From Pseudomonadota bacterium (lineage in GTDB: Bacteria; Pseudomonadota; Gammaproteobacteria; UBA9339), in contig JAJXWM010000013.1 of assembly GCA_021781615.1 (NCBI GenBank), forward strand, positions 1 through 47,825: a stretch of 47,825 nucleotides of DNA, in the 5' to 3' direction. Below are positions 25,517-34,653 of the stretch, in pieces. Positions within the stretch are counted from its first letter, which is position 1. Each line of letters starts with the position of its first letter. Position numbers and translations under genes: made by a program. The notes beneath the pieces are model-generated. The model made no database searches. It had not been told where the DNA came from and worked only from the letters and a program-made list of their open reading frames with translations.

Positions 25517-26476
25517 ATGAAATATTCTCGAATTATCGGTACTGGCGGCTATTTGCCAGAAAAAATTTTAACCAATGATGATTTAGCAAAAATAGTAGAA
25601 ACTTCTAATGAGTGGATTGTAGAGCGCACTGGTATAAAGCGTAGACATATTAGATCCCCTGATGAAACAACCACCTCGATGGCGGGCATTGCTGCCAATC
25701 GAGCGATAGAAGCTGCTGGTATTGATCGAAGTCAGATTCAGATGATCGTGTTCGCTACTTGTACCCCCGACCTATTTTTTCCTAATGCGGCAAGTACTCT
25801 CCAACGTCTTTTGGGTATAACTGCGACGGCTTGTCCAGCTTTCGATGTTAATATCGCTTGCAGTGGTTTTATTTACGCTTTAAGTATAGCCGATCAATAT
25901 ATCCGTTCTGGTATGGTCGAGCATGCTTTAGTGGTAGGCGCTGATTCTTTAACTAGGCTTATCGATTGGTCTGATCGTTCTACTTGTATTTTATTCTCTG
26001 ATGGTGCGGGCGCTGTTGTGCTCAAAGCTGATGATAAACCAGGCATTTATTCTACTCATTTACATACTGATGGCAGTTATGGTGATTTGTTGCATGTCAA
26101 GGGTGATGTTTATAATGCTCCTTCGTGTCAATATATAAATATGCAGGGTAATGCAGTTTTCAAAGTTGCGGTTACTAAACTTGGTGAGGTTGTCGAAGAA
26201 ACACTTAGATTTAACAATATTGATAAAGAAGCTATTGATTGGCTTATTCCCCATCAGGCCAATCTGCGTATTATTGAAGCAACTACCAGAAGGCTTGGTT
26301 TTCCGATGGAAAAAGTAATTTTGACTGTTGAAGATCAGGGTAATACTTCAGCTGCATCGGTACCGCTTGCTCTAGATATTGGTGTGCGTGATGGTAGAAT
26401 TAAACCTGGTAATTTATTGTTATTTGAAGCTTTTAGTGCGGGGTTTGCTTGGGGGTCGGCATTGGTTAGGTATTGA
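25517..26476 (+). CDS. fabH: 3-oxoacyl-ACP synthase III FabH
   Basis: FabH condenses acetyl-CoA with malonyl-ACP to start fatty acid synthesis. The catalytic triad is visible: Cys in VNIACSGFIY, His in IPHQANLRI and Asn in DQGNTSAAS. GTGGYLPE near the start and the GSALVRY C terminus are typical. The 319-aa length is normal. The ATG lies one base after the plsX stop. Confidence 0.96.
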   Translation: MKYSRIIGTGGYLPEKILTNDDLAKIVETSNEWIVERTGIKRRHIRSPDETTTSMAGIAANRAIEAAGIDRSQIQMIVFATCTPDLFFPNAASTLQRLLGITATACPAFDVNIACSGFIYALSIADQYIRSGMVEHALVVGADSLTRLIDWSDRSTCILFSDGAGAVVLKADDKPGIYSTHLHTDGSYGDLLHVKGDVYNAPSCQYINMQGNAVFKVAVTKLGEVVEETLRFNNIDKEAIDWLIPHQANLRIIEATTRRLGFPMEKVILTVEDQGNTSAASVPLALDIGVRDGRIKPGNLLLFEAFSAGFAWGSALVRY

Positions 26477-26505
26477 TTAGTATAAACGCAATTAACGAAG
26501 AGTAT

Positions 26506-27429
26506 ATGCAAAATAAGTACGCGATGGTCTTTCCTGGGCAAGGTTCACAAACAGTCGGCATGTTAAAAGAATTAGCAGCTGCATATCCTCAAGTTCAAAA
26601 CACCTTCAGTGAGGCCTCTGAAGTTCTTGGTTATAATTTATGGGATTTAACGCAAAGTGGCCCAGAAGAAAAACTTAATCAAACAGAGTTTACCCAGCCG
26701 GCGCTATTAGCAGCAGGAGTAGCAGTGTGGCAAGTGTGGAATCTTAAAAGTCATGCTACCCCAGCTTTTTTTGCTGGGCATAGCCTTGGTGAATATACTG
26801 CTTTAGTTTGTGCCGGCGCAATCGCTTTCAAAGATGCAGTTAAGCTTGTCGAAGCGCGTGGTCGCTTTATGCAGGGTGCGTTTAGTGATGAAGGAGCTAT
26901 GGTTGCTATAGTTGGTTTGGCTGACGATTTAATAAAAAAAGTATGTATTGAGTCAGCGCAGAGTGAAATTTTAGTTGTGGCAAACTATAATTCGATTGGG
27001 CAAACTGTGCTCGCTGGTCATTTGTCCGCGGCCAATCGCGCTGTAGAGCAAGCAAAAACGCTTGGGGCAAAAATAGCTAAAGTTTTGCCGGTTAGTGTGC
27101 CGTCACACTGTGCTTTAATGAGTCCCGCGGCTGATAAGTTAGCAGAGATGTTAAAATCGATTAATATTAATCCACCAAAAATTCCCGTTATCCAAAATGC
27201 TGATGTTGCTTTTTATAATGAACCACAAGAAATTTGTGATGCATTGGTGCGTCAATTGTATAGTCCAGTGCGATGGGTTGAGACTATACAGTTGATGATT
27301 AAAAATGATGTAAAATCTATTTTCGAATGTGGTCCAGGCAAGATTTTAACCGGTTTAAATAAGAGAATCAGCAAAGAAATTATGGTTGACTTTATTGGAG
27401 AACCAGCGAAGATTGCTATTTTAAGTTAA
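26506..27429 (+). CDS. fabD: Malonyl-CoA:ACP transacylase FabD
   Basis: FabD loads malonyl groups from CoA onto ACP. The N-terminal MVFPGQGSQ, the nucleophile motif GHSLGEY with S93, the Arg in EARGRFMQ and the catalytic His in VPSHCALM are all visible. The ATG at 26506 gives 307 aa, against 309 in E. coli; the frame is open 11 codons further upstream, overlapping fabH, but that would add an untypical leader. GAAGAG precedes the start. Confidence 0.95.
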   Translation: MQNKYAMVFPGQGSQTVGMLKELAAAYPQVQNTFSEASEVLGYNLWDLTQSGPEEKLNQTEFTQPALLAAGVAVWQVWNLKSHATPAFFAGHSLGEYTALVCAGAIAFKDAVKLVEARGRFMQGAFSDEGAMVAIVGLADDLIKKVCIESAQSEILVVANYNSIGQTVLAGHLSAANRAVEQAKTLGAKIAKVLPVSVPSHCALMSPAADKLAEMLKSININPPKIPVIQNADVAFYNEPQEICDALVRQLYSPVRWVETIQLMIKNDVKSIFECGPGKILTGLNKRISKEIMVDFIGEPAKIAILS

Positions 27430-27441
27430 AATCTAAATTTA

Positions 27442-27459
27442 CTCGCAGCTTGCTGCGAG
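27442..27459. promoter_or_regulatory. Perfect hairpin between fabD and fabG
   Basis: CTCGCAGC at 27442-27449 pairs exactly with GCTGCGAG at 27452-27459 around a two-base loop. It lies 12 bases after the fabD stop and is not followed by a T run, so it is more likely an RNA-stability or processing element within the operon than a terminator. Confidence 0.5.
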
Positions 27460-27491
27460 GACAAATGCGATTTATTTTACGAAGGGTATAT

Positions 27492-28235
27492 ATGTCAATA
27501 GAAAACAAAGTTGCTTTAGTTACCGGTGCTAGCCGCGGAATTGGTAAAGCTATTTTGCTAAAGCTTGCCAAAGCAGGTGCGATCGCTATTGGGGTCGATT
27601 ATAACGAGGAGTTTGCAAGTACTATTTCTTCGTTTTTAAAAGAACTTGGTTATAAAGGCGAAGGTTTTGCAATGGATGTAACCAAACAAGAGTCAGTCGA
27701 GGGGGCTTTCGAACAAATTACTCAAAAATACGGTGCGCCCAATATTTTGGTTAATAATGCTGGTATTACCAGAGATAACTTAATGATGCGGATGTCACAA
27801 GAGGAGTGGGAGCAAGTAATCGCCACCAATCTTACTTCGGTGTTTCGTTTAAGTCGTGCTTGTATTCGTAATATGGTTAAGGCACGCTATGGCAGGATTG
27901 TTAATATTGCATCAGTGGTTGCTTATATGGGCAATCCAGGGCAAGCTAATTACGCAGCAGCAAAAGCTGGTATGGTAGCTTTTAGTAAGAGTTTAGCTCT
28001 TGAGGTAGGGTCGCGTAATGTTACGGTAAATTGTATTGCTCCAGGCTTTATCGAAACTGATATGACCAGAAAGTTAACAGCGGAGCAGAGAGAAAGGTTA
28101 TTATCAGTGGTGCCATTAGGCCGTATTGGCGAAGCAGAAGATATTGCCAATGCAGTAGGTTTTTTAGTGGGTGATGAGGCATCCTACATTACCGGATCGA
28201 CCATCCATGTTAATGGCGGGATGTCGATGATTTAA
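27492..28235 (+). CDS. fabG: 3-oxoacyl-ACP reductase FabG
   Basis: FabG is the NADPH-dependent ketoreductase of fatty acid elongation. Visible are the Rossmann motif TGASRGIGKAI, NNAGITRDNLMMRM, the catalytic Ser in ASVVAYMGN, YAAAKAG with the Tyr and Lys, and the C-terminal SYITGSTIHVNGGMSM. The ATG at 27492, preceded by GAAGGG, gives 247 aa, close to the 244 of E. coli. An upstream in-frame ATG at 27450 lies inside the intercistronic hairpin and is unlikely. Confidence 0.96.
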   Translation: MSIENKVALVTGASRGIGKAILLKLAKAGAIAIGVDYNEEFASTISSFLKELGYKGEGFAMDVTKQESVEGAFEQITQKYGAPNILVNNAGITRDNLMMRMSQEEWEQVIATNLTSVFRLSRACIRNMVKARYGRIVNIASVVAYMGNPGQANYAAAKAGMVAFSKSLALEVGSRNVTVNCIAPGFIETDMTRKLTAEQRERLLSVVPLGRIGEAEDIANAVGFLVGDEASYITGSTIHVNGGMSMI

Positions 28236-28348
28236 CCAGGGGTGGTTGCAAGGAAGACCTGTTTGTGGTTAATATGTTGATTGTTTAGGTAAAAATATTG
28301 CTTGCAAGTTGATATCTTTTGAATAAACTTAGGGCGCTGTTTGAGTGA

Positions 28349-28636
<288 letters not shown>

Positions 28637-28656
28637 CATTTAGTAGGGGATATTTT

Positions 28657-29895
28657 TTGTCAAAACGGCGCGTTGTTGTTACAGGTCTTGGAATGGTGAC
28701 TCCGTTAGGTTTGACCGTCTCCGATACGTGGAATGCTCTTCTGGTAGGCAAGAGTGGGGTGCGTAACGTCACTACTTTTGATGTTTCGGAATTTCCAGTA
28801 AAGATTTGCGCTGATGTCAAAAATTTTGATCCACTATTATATTTTGATCCCAAAGAAGCTCGTAAAGCCGAAGTGTTTATTCAATATGCAGTTGCTGCTG
28901 CAACGCAAGCAGTTGCTGATGCTGGATTAACAATAAGTGAGGAGCTTGCCCCTAAAGCTGGGGTCTCTATTGGGGCTGGGATTGGTGGTTTATTGTCAAT
29001 TCAGCGAAATCATGAAGCTTTTTTATCCGGTGGGCCAAGGAAAATTTCTCCAATGTTTATTCCTTATGCTATTACCAATATGGCCCCAGGAGTAGTAGCA
29101 ATCAAGTACGGTTGTAAAGGACCGAATTTATCGATTATTACGGCTTGTAGTACTGGTGCACATAACATAGGTAACTCTGCTCGTCTTATTAGTTATGGTG
29201 ATGCTGATGTTATGATTGCTGGTGGTTGCGAGATGGCAACAACGGTGCTCGGTATAGGTGGTTTTGCAGCGATGCGTGCCTTGTCAAAGCGCAATGAAGA
29301 GCCGGAAAAAGCTTGTCGTCCTTGGGACCGAGATCGTGATGGTTTCGTTTTGGGAGAAGGGGCTGGGGTTTTGATTCTTGAAGAATATGAGTTTGCTAAA
29401 CGTCGTGGAGCTCGTATTTATGCAGAGATTGCCGGTTATGGGATGAGCGATGATGCTTCTCATATAACCTTGCCAGATCAAGATGGGAAAGGTTCAGCTT
29501 TGGCTATCCAAAATACTTTAAATGATGGTGGCATAAATAAAGAGCAAGTTGGATATATTAATGCTCACGCAACATCTACTCCGCCTGGTGATATCGCTGA
29601 AGTGGTGGCGATCAAGAAAGTATTTGGGGATTATGCTTATAAGATTCCTGTAAGTTCTACTAAGTCTATGCATGGGCATTTGCTAGGTGCTGCTGGTTCC
29701 GTAGAGGCAATTATTTCTATATTGGCCTTACATAATCAAGTTGTGCCGCCGACCATCAATCTTGATAATCCAAGCGAAGGCTGTGATTTAGATTTTGTTC
29801 CCCATGTAGCTCGCTCAGTAAAAATCGATACTGCAATCTCTAATTCTTTTGGTTTTGGCGGGACTAATACTTGCTTGGCTTTTAGAAAAGTGTAG
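28657..29895 (+). CDS. fabF: 3-oxoacyl-ACP synthase II FabF
   Basis: FabF is an elongating condensing enzyme. The active site is complete: C164 in TACSTGAHN, His in NAHATSTPPGD and His in KSMHGHLLGAAGS; GFGGTN closes the C terminus. Translation starts at a TTG (28657) preceded by AGGGGA at seven bases, the second TTG start in this operon after plsX. Length is 412 aa. In E. coli pabC lies between fabF and mltG; it is missing here. Confidence 0.96.
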   Translation: MSKRRVVVTGLGMVTPLGLTVSDTWNALLVGKSGVRNVTTFDVSEFPVKICADVKNFDPLLYFDPKEARKAEVFIQYAVAAATQAVADAGLTISEELAPKAGVSIGAGIGGLLSIQRNHEAFLSGGPRKISPMFIPYAITNMAPGVVAIKYGCKGPNLSIITACSTGAHNIGNSARLISYGDADVMIAGGCEMATTVLGIGGFAAMRALSKRNEEPEKACRPWDRDRDGFVLGEGAGVLILEEYEFAKRRGARIYAEIAGYGMSDDASHITLPDQDGKGSALAIQNTLNDGGINKEQVGYINAHATSTPPGDIAEVVAIKKVFGDYAYKIPVSSTKSMHGHLLGAAGSVEAIISILALHNQVVPPTINLDNPSEGCDLDFVPHVARSVKIDTAISNSFGFGGTNTCLAFRKV

Positions 29896-29950
29896 ATATG
29901 ATTGTGGGGGTTTATCAAGACCTGATTCCGTGATTCCAACAGAAAATCTT

Positions 29951-30976
29951 ATGAAACTAACCAAAAAAAAACTTATTATCTTCGCAATTTCTTTGTTATT
30001 AAGCATTTCTATTTGGTTTGGTTTTAAATTCTGGTCGTTCTTAAATGCTCCACTAGTGGCTGAAGGTAATTCGCAAGTCACCTTTATTTTTGCCCAAGGT
30101 ACTTCAGTAAAGAAAGTTGCATATTATTTAGGACAACAAAAGCTTTTAAAATATCCGTTATTTTTTGTGCTCTATGTTCGTTTAAGTGGCGTTGAGTATG
30201 ATTTAAAGGCAGGTGAATACGTTATTGAGCCGGGGCTAACTCCACGGAAATTAATACAAAAAATGGTAAAAGGGGAAGCTCTAAATCATACTGTTACGAT
30301 AGTTGAGGGTTGGACCTTTAATCAAATTGTTACTGCGCTAAATAATAATCAATATGTTACGCATACTATCCAGAATTTAAGCCCACCGGAAATAATGGAG
30401 AAAATTGGGCATTCCGGTGAGTTTCCTGAAGGAAGATTTGCGCCTGACACTTACGTATTTAGTGGTAATATAACCGATATCGCCATTTTAATTAATGCCT
30501 ACCAATTAATGCAAAAGCAGTTGCAAAAAGCCTGGGATAACCGAGCCAAAAATCTTTTATATCATTGTCCACTTGAAGCGTTGATTGCAGCGTCAATAAT
30601 TGAGAAAGAAACAGCATCGCTTGAAGAAAAACCGGTAATTGCTGATATTATTTTACGACGTATTGAGAAAGGGATGTTATTGCAGGTTGATCCAACGGTG
30701 ATTTATGGCCTTGGGCAGAAATTTTCTGGTAAGTTGACGCGAGCTGACTTATCAAAAGACACGCCATACAATACTTATATCCATAAAGGGCTACCGCCAA
30801 CTCCTATTGCTATGCCTGGTAAAGATTCAATTAATGCAGCATTACATCCAATTGCTGGCACCTCTTGGTATTATGTTTCTAAGGGTGACGGTACCCATAA
30901 ATTTTCTGAATCTCTTAAAGAGCAGAGTAAAGCTATTAAAAAATATTTGACTGGGGTGTCGTCACGAGCCAAATGA
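29951..30976 (+). CDS. mltG: Endolytic murein transglycosylase MltG
   Basis: MltG is an inner-membrane lytic transglycosylase that cuts nascent glycan strands and may terminate their growth. The ATG at 29951 gives 341 aa with an N-terminal anchor (LIIFAISLLLSISIWFGFKF) and a YceG domain. AASIIEKETA carries the catalytic Glu; QVDPTVIYGLG and NTYIHKGLPPTPIAMPG are signature blocks. The frame is open further upstream into fabF, but that leader would spoil the membrane anchor. Confidence 0.94.
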   Translation: MKLTKKKLIIFAISLLLSISIWFGFKFWSFLNAPLVAEGNSQVTFIFAQGTSVKKVAYYLGQQKLLKYPLFFVLYVRLSGVEYDLKAGEYVIEPGLTPRKLIQKMVKGEALNHTVTIVEGWTFNQIVTALNNNQYVTHTIQNLSPPEIMEKIGHSGEFPEGRFAPDTYVFSGNITDIAILINAYQLMQKQLQKAWDNRAKNLLYHCPLEALIAASIIEKETASLEEKPVIADIILRRIEKGMLLQVDPTVIYGLGQKFSGKLTRADLSKDTPYNTYIHKGLPPTPIAMPGKDSINAALHPIAGTSWYYVSKGDGTHKFSESLKEQSKAIKKYLTGVSSRAK

Positions 30977-30997
30977 CATATGGTACAATGAGCGTCT

Positions 30998-31621
30998 ATG
31001 AAAAGAAGTTATTTTATTACTCTCGAAGGCATCGAAGGCGCAGGTAAAAGTACGGCCACCGCGTTTTTAACCGAATGTTTACGCAAAGCTAATATTAAAT
31101 TTACTCTAACTCGTGAGCCTGGTGGTACTGAGATTGCTGAGAAAATCCGTAAAGTTATTTTAGATCATTATCAAGAAAAAATGCATCCTGATACGGAGAT
31201 GTTGCTTTATTTTGCCGGTCGGGCTCAACACTTGCATCAAGTAATTATTCCGGCATTACAGCGTGGCGAATGGGTAATTTGCGATCGGTTTACCGATGCC
31301 ACTTATGCTTATCAGGGTGGTGGTCGTGGTTTATCGCAAGAGAAAATCGCTGTATTAGAGCAGTGGGTGCAAGGAGAGATACGCCCTGGTTATACTTTAT
31401 TGTTTGATGTTGCTGTTAGTACTGGTTTAAATCGGATCAAAAAAAATCGCTATCTTGATCGTATTGAGAAAGAGGAAGAATTATTCTTTGAAAAAGTGCG
31501 GAATTGTTATCTTGAGCGCGCAAGTAAAGAGCCGCATCGTTTTTATATCGTTGATGCCAATAAAGATGTTTCTGAGGTTAAGCAGCAGATTGAAAATATC
31601 TTGCTGCGGATCATGCAATAA
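30998..31621 (+). CDS. tmk: Thymidylate kinase
   Basis: Tmk phosphorylates dTMP to dTDP. The P-loop is GIEGAGKST at residues 11-19, the DRF motif and Tyr/Gln-rich substrate loop follow (CDRFTDATYAYQGGGRG), and the lid region lies near DRIEKEEELFFEKVR. The 207-aa length is normal. It stands between mltG and holB as in E. coli. Confidence 0.96.
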   Translation: MKRSYFITLEGIEGAGKSTATAFLTECLRKANIKFTLTREPGGTEIAEKIRKVILDHYQEKMHPDTEMLLYFAGRAQHLHQVIIPALQRGEWVICDRFTDATYAYQGGGRGLSQEKIAVLEQWVQGEIRPGYTLLFDVAVSTGLNRIKKNRYLDRIEKEEELFFEKVRNCYLERASKEPHRFYIVDANKDVSEVKQQIENILLRIMQ

Positions 31622-31637
31622 ACCAAATTGAAGATAT

Positions 31638-32609
31638 ATGCAATATACTTTTCCCTGGCACGAACAAGCTTGGCAATATTTAGTGAATCGGAAAAACCTC
31701 GATAGTTTGCCGCATGCTATTTTAATTGGCGGGATGAGTGGCATTGGTAAATTTATTTTTGCAAAAAATTTTGCTTCATTATTGCTTTGTCAAGATAAGC
31801 CCGCAGCCACACCTTGTGGTACGTGTGATGCTTGTAGGTTATTACAGGCTAACAATCATCCTGATCTGCTTGTGGTACAGCCGGAAGAAGAAGGAAAGAT
31901 TATAAAAATCGATCAAATCCGCGAGGTAATTACTGATTTAAATAACACCTCCCACCAAGGTGGATATAAAATTCTTATTATTGAACCGGCAGAACTATTA
32001 AATATTGCTGCTGCTAATGCTTTATTAAAGACGTTAGAAGAGCCGGCTCCACATGTTGTGATAATTTTGGTAACCTCTCATCCTAAGATGCTATCTGCAA
32101 CTATTCGTAGTCGTTGCCAGTTGTTATCTATGGCTGCTCCCAAGTATCTTGCTGCTGAAGCATGGCTAAAAAAACAAATACCAGATGCTGATGCAGCGCT
32201 TTTGCTTGCTTTGGCTGAAAATGCTCCCCTTAAAGCTTTAAATCTTGCTAAAGATGATATATTACTTAGACGGCAAGAGTTTTTTATCGGTCTCGATGAT
32301 TTTTGGCAAGATAAAATAAGTTTAATATCAATGGTTGCGCAATGCTTAGATTGGGATTTGGCGGAATTTTTAGTGGTGTTGATGTATCTTGTAGATGATA
32401 TGATTAAGATAAAATTTAATGTTGTTCAGGGCATTGTTAATCGGGATCAGGTAGTACGACTTACCAATTTTGCAACCAAAGCAAGTATGGAAAAGTTATT
32501 TTCTTATAAAGACCACTTATGCCAATTACGTCGCTATCTTTTTAATAAGATCAATCTTAATCAGCAGCTGATAGTGGAAAATTTGATTATTACGTGGGCT
32601 AATCTGTAG
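31638..32609 (+). CDS. holB: DNA polymerase III subunit delta'
   Basis: Delta' is the stator of the clamp loader. The protein has the AAA+ nucleotide-site remnant GGMSGIGKFIFA, a zinc module (CGTCDACRLLQANNHPD), the sensor region LLKTLEEPAPH and the SRC motif IRSRCQ. At 323 aa it has the usual size. It follows tmk by 16 bases. Confidence 0.94.
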   Translation: MQYTFPWHEQAWQYLVNRKNLDSLPHAILIGGMSGIGKFIFAKNFASLLLCQDKPAATPCGTCDACRLLQANNHPDLLVVQPEEEGKIIKIDQIREVITDLNNTSHQGGYKILIIEPAELLNIAAANALLKTLEEPAPHVVIILVTSHPKMLSATIRSRCQLLSMAAPKYLAAEAWLKKQIPDADAALLLALAENAPLKALNLAKDDILLRRQEFFIGLDDFWQDKISLISMVAQCLDWDLAEFLVVLMYLVDDMIKIKFNVVQGIVNRDQVVRLTNFATKASMEKLFSYKDHLCQLRRYLFNKINLNQQLIVENLIITWANL

Positions 32610-32629
32610 TTTTCATCAGAGGAGTATAT

Positions 32630-33406
32630 ATGTTAACCGATTCACATTGTCACCTAGATGGCCTCGATCTTTCTAGTTACGATGGTGATGTGCATAAGGC
32701 TATTGCCGCTGCCAGGCGCAAAGGGGTGAAATATATTCTTTCTCCGGGGGTAACTTTTGAAGCTTTTCCTGAGATTTTAAAAATAGTCGAGACTGACAAT
32801 GATCTTTTTGCTTCAGTTGGGGTTCATCCTACCGAAGAAAATGTTTATCAACCGACCTTAACTGAACTAATAACCTTAGGACAAAACAAAAAAGTTGTGG
32901 CCGTCGGTGAAACCGGTTTAGATTTTTATTATGGTAAGGATGAAGCCAAGCGTAAGCAGCAAACATCATTATTTAAACTGCACATAAAAGCAGCGCAAGA
33001 ATTAAATAAACCACTTATCATCCATGCACGCGATGCCGACCAAGAGATTATCGAGATTTTAACTAATGAAGATGCAAAAACTATTGGCGGAGTTTTGCAC
33101 TGTTTTACTGGCAGTTTAGCGATGGCTGAGGCAGCCATCGATCTTGGATTTTATATTTCTTTTTCAGGAATTATAACTTTTCGTAATGCGGAAAACTTAA
33201 GAAATATAGCTAAAAAAATACCTTTAGAGAAAATGTTAATTGAAACCGATGCACCATATTTAGCACCAGTTCCTTTGCGTGGTAAACCTAATGAGCCAGC
33301 ATATTTGCCCTATATCGCTGAGTTTATGGCAAATCTTCTCAACGTCTCTTATGAATCGTTTACTAACCAGATAACGGAAAACTTTCTTAGGTTCTGTAAG
33401 GGTTAA
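32630..33406 (+). CDS. TatD-family metal-dependent hydrolase (YcfH type)
   Basis: TatD proteins are TIM-barrel metallohydrolases, several with DNase or deoxyaminoacyl-tRNA repair activity. Metal ligands appear as DSHCHLD near the N terminus, Glu in VAVGETGLDFYY, His in IIHARDA, His in GVLHCFTG and Asp in LIETDAPYL. AGAGGAG precedes the ATG. The position after holB corresponds to E. coli ycfH. It is the last conserved gene of this long operon; no clear terminator follows. Confidence 0.93.
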   Translation: MLTDSHCHLDGLDLSSYDGDVHKAIAAARRKGVKYILSPGVTFEAFPEILKIVETDNDLFASVGVHPTEENVYQPTLTELITLGQNKKVVAVGETGLDFYYGKDEAKRKQQTSLFKLHIKAAQELNKPLIIHARDADQEIIEILTNEDAKTIGGVLHCFTGSLAMAEAAIDLGFYISFSGIITFRNAENLRNIAKKIPLEKMLIETDAPYLAPVPLRGKPNEPAYLPYIAEFMANLLNVSYESFTNQITENFLRFCKG

Positions 33407-33579
33407 CTATTTGTTGACTTTATAGTTTAATAAATTAGATCATTATTTGGATGGGTAAGTAGCTGTAGGTGATGTTGACTTCAGGCTGAAATCTATGCAT
33501 TAAAGCGTCATTTGAGTAGCTTTGCCGCATGATCAAAATCTAAGTTTTCGGCTTAAATTTTTTAATAAGGAGATAATAT

Positions 33580-34581
33580 ATGGCAATGTCTAAAGGCCCC
33601 AAGCCTCTTTTAAACCAGGTCGGTGGTACAATAATCGTGCAATTAGATGGCGATGAAGCGACTCGAATGTCTGTAGAGAGGTTAATAAAGGGTGCTAGCA
33701 GCCCCGTTCTCGCAGTTATCCCAGTTAGCACAAGAACCAAATTAGATAACCTTAATGAGAGTATCATGGCATTAATCGACCAGTTTGATCAACAATCCCA
33801 AGTAAGTGGTTTACTTAAATTTAATTTGGTGGTAGCTGGTCATGGTAATGTGGGTTTAATAAGCGAGACTTACCACTTAAATGCCAGCGACTTTTATGCA
33901 AAAATAAATGTAGCGGTTGAACGACATAGAATATCATCCATACAATTAGATTCCTGTGATGCTGCGGCTAGTGCTGAGCAAACTTCAAGGAGTGGTTTTA
34001 TCCCCCAAACATTTGCTCAAACTCTTACTAATATGGCTGCTAGAGATGATAGCACAGTAGCAGTGTATGCTGCCCCCGGGCCAGTCGTTTCGCTTACTGG
34101 TCAATCGGTGCCACATGACCGGATGTCAATGGCTGTTTATGGTTCCTCACTACAACGAATGTATCCTTCTGTAAGTTCTCAACCTAAAGCAAGTACGGAT
34201 GAGCCAAGAGAGCTATCATTATTGCAAAAGCTTAGGGCTGCACACCCTAATTTGTCGCATGAGGAAGCTAGTAAGTTACTTAGGAAGATGTACGAGGATG
34301 CAGAGGAACGGTTAAAGAAGGAGTCTACGCTGGATATGGATAGCAGAGTGAGAAATTGGAGAGCATCAGCCTCGTCTTCAGCTCCAGCAGCCTCATCTTC
34401 AGCGTCAGCCTCGTCTTCAGCTCAAGCCTCGTCTTCAGCTCCAGCAGCCTCATCTTCAGCGTCAGCCTCGTTTTCAGCTCAAGCCTCGTCTTCAGTTCCA
34501 GCAGCTACGTCCTCAGCTCAAGTCTCACCTCCAGCTCCTAGCGATGATAGCAATGATATGGATACGACATTCCACAGGTAG
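33580..34581 (+). CDS. Candidate clan CD (caspase-like) cysteine peptidase with a Ser/Ala repeat tail
   Basis: I do not know a named homologue. A strong AAGGAGAT stands six bases before the ATG. In the 333-aa product, FNLVVAGHGNVG with H88 and ISSIQLDSCDAA with C126 each follow a hydrophobic strand, the His-then-Cys arrangement of clan CD peptidases (clostripain, gingipain, MARTX CPD, caspases). The family match is inference from this pattern. Residues of about 195-255 are charged and helical (EEASKLLRKMYEDAEERLKK). Residues of about 260-320 are almost only Ser, Ala, Pro and Gln, encoded by 57-bp repeats. There is no signal peptide, so export would need a dedicated system. It follows tatD and precedes a repeat-rich stretch. 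Confidence 0.55.
   Translation: MAMSKGPKPLLNQVGGTIIVQLDGDEATRMSVERLIKGASSPVLAVIPVSTRTKLDNLNESIMALIDQFDQQSQVSGLLKFNLVVAGHGNVGLISETYHLNASDFYAKINVAVERHRISSIQLDSCDAAASAEQTSRSGFIPQTFAQTLTNMAARDDSTVAVYAAPGPVVSLTGQSVPHDRMSMAVYGSSLQRMYPSVSSQPKASTDEPRELSLLQKLRAAHPNLSHEEASKLLRKMYEDAEERLKKESTLDMDSRVRNWRASASSSAPAASSSASASSSAQASSSAPAASSSASASFSAQASSSVPAATSSAQVSPPAPSDDSNDMDTTFHR
34369..34522 (+). repeat. 57-bp tandem repeat encoding a Ser/Ala-rich tail
   Basis: Two full units (34369-34425 and 34426-34482) differ at one base, and a partial third unit (34483-34522) is more diverged. Each begins GCCTCGTCTTCAG and encodes 19 residues of Ala, Ser, Pro and Gln. Being in frame with 57 bases per unit, changes in copy number would alter the tail length without breaking the gene. 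Confidence 0.85.
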
Positions 34582-34607
34582 GTTGGTAAAAAAAGATAAT
34601 TTAAAAA

Positions 34608-34625
34608 GGCGTTGTTGAATAAATC
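34608..34625. mobile_element. Orphan IS903/IS5-like terminal inverted repeat
   Basis: GGCGTTGTTGAATAAATC differs at one base from the 18-bp end of IS903-type IS5-family elements as I remember it (GGCTTTGTTGAATAAATC). No transposase and no opposite end are visible in the following few hundred bases, so this is an IS scar or an end of a deleted element. Confidence 0.4.
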
Positions 34626-34653
34626 TCGTCATTGTCCGGCAGCTACTATGGGT

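Noticed and set aside
34356-34541. Second frame across the Ser/Ala repeats
   Set aside because: A repeat of 57 bases keeps all frames open; this one has no ribosome site and lies inside the supported gene.
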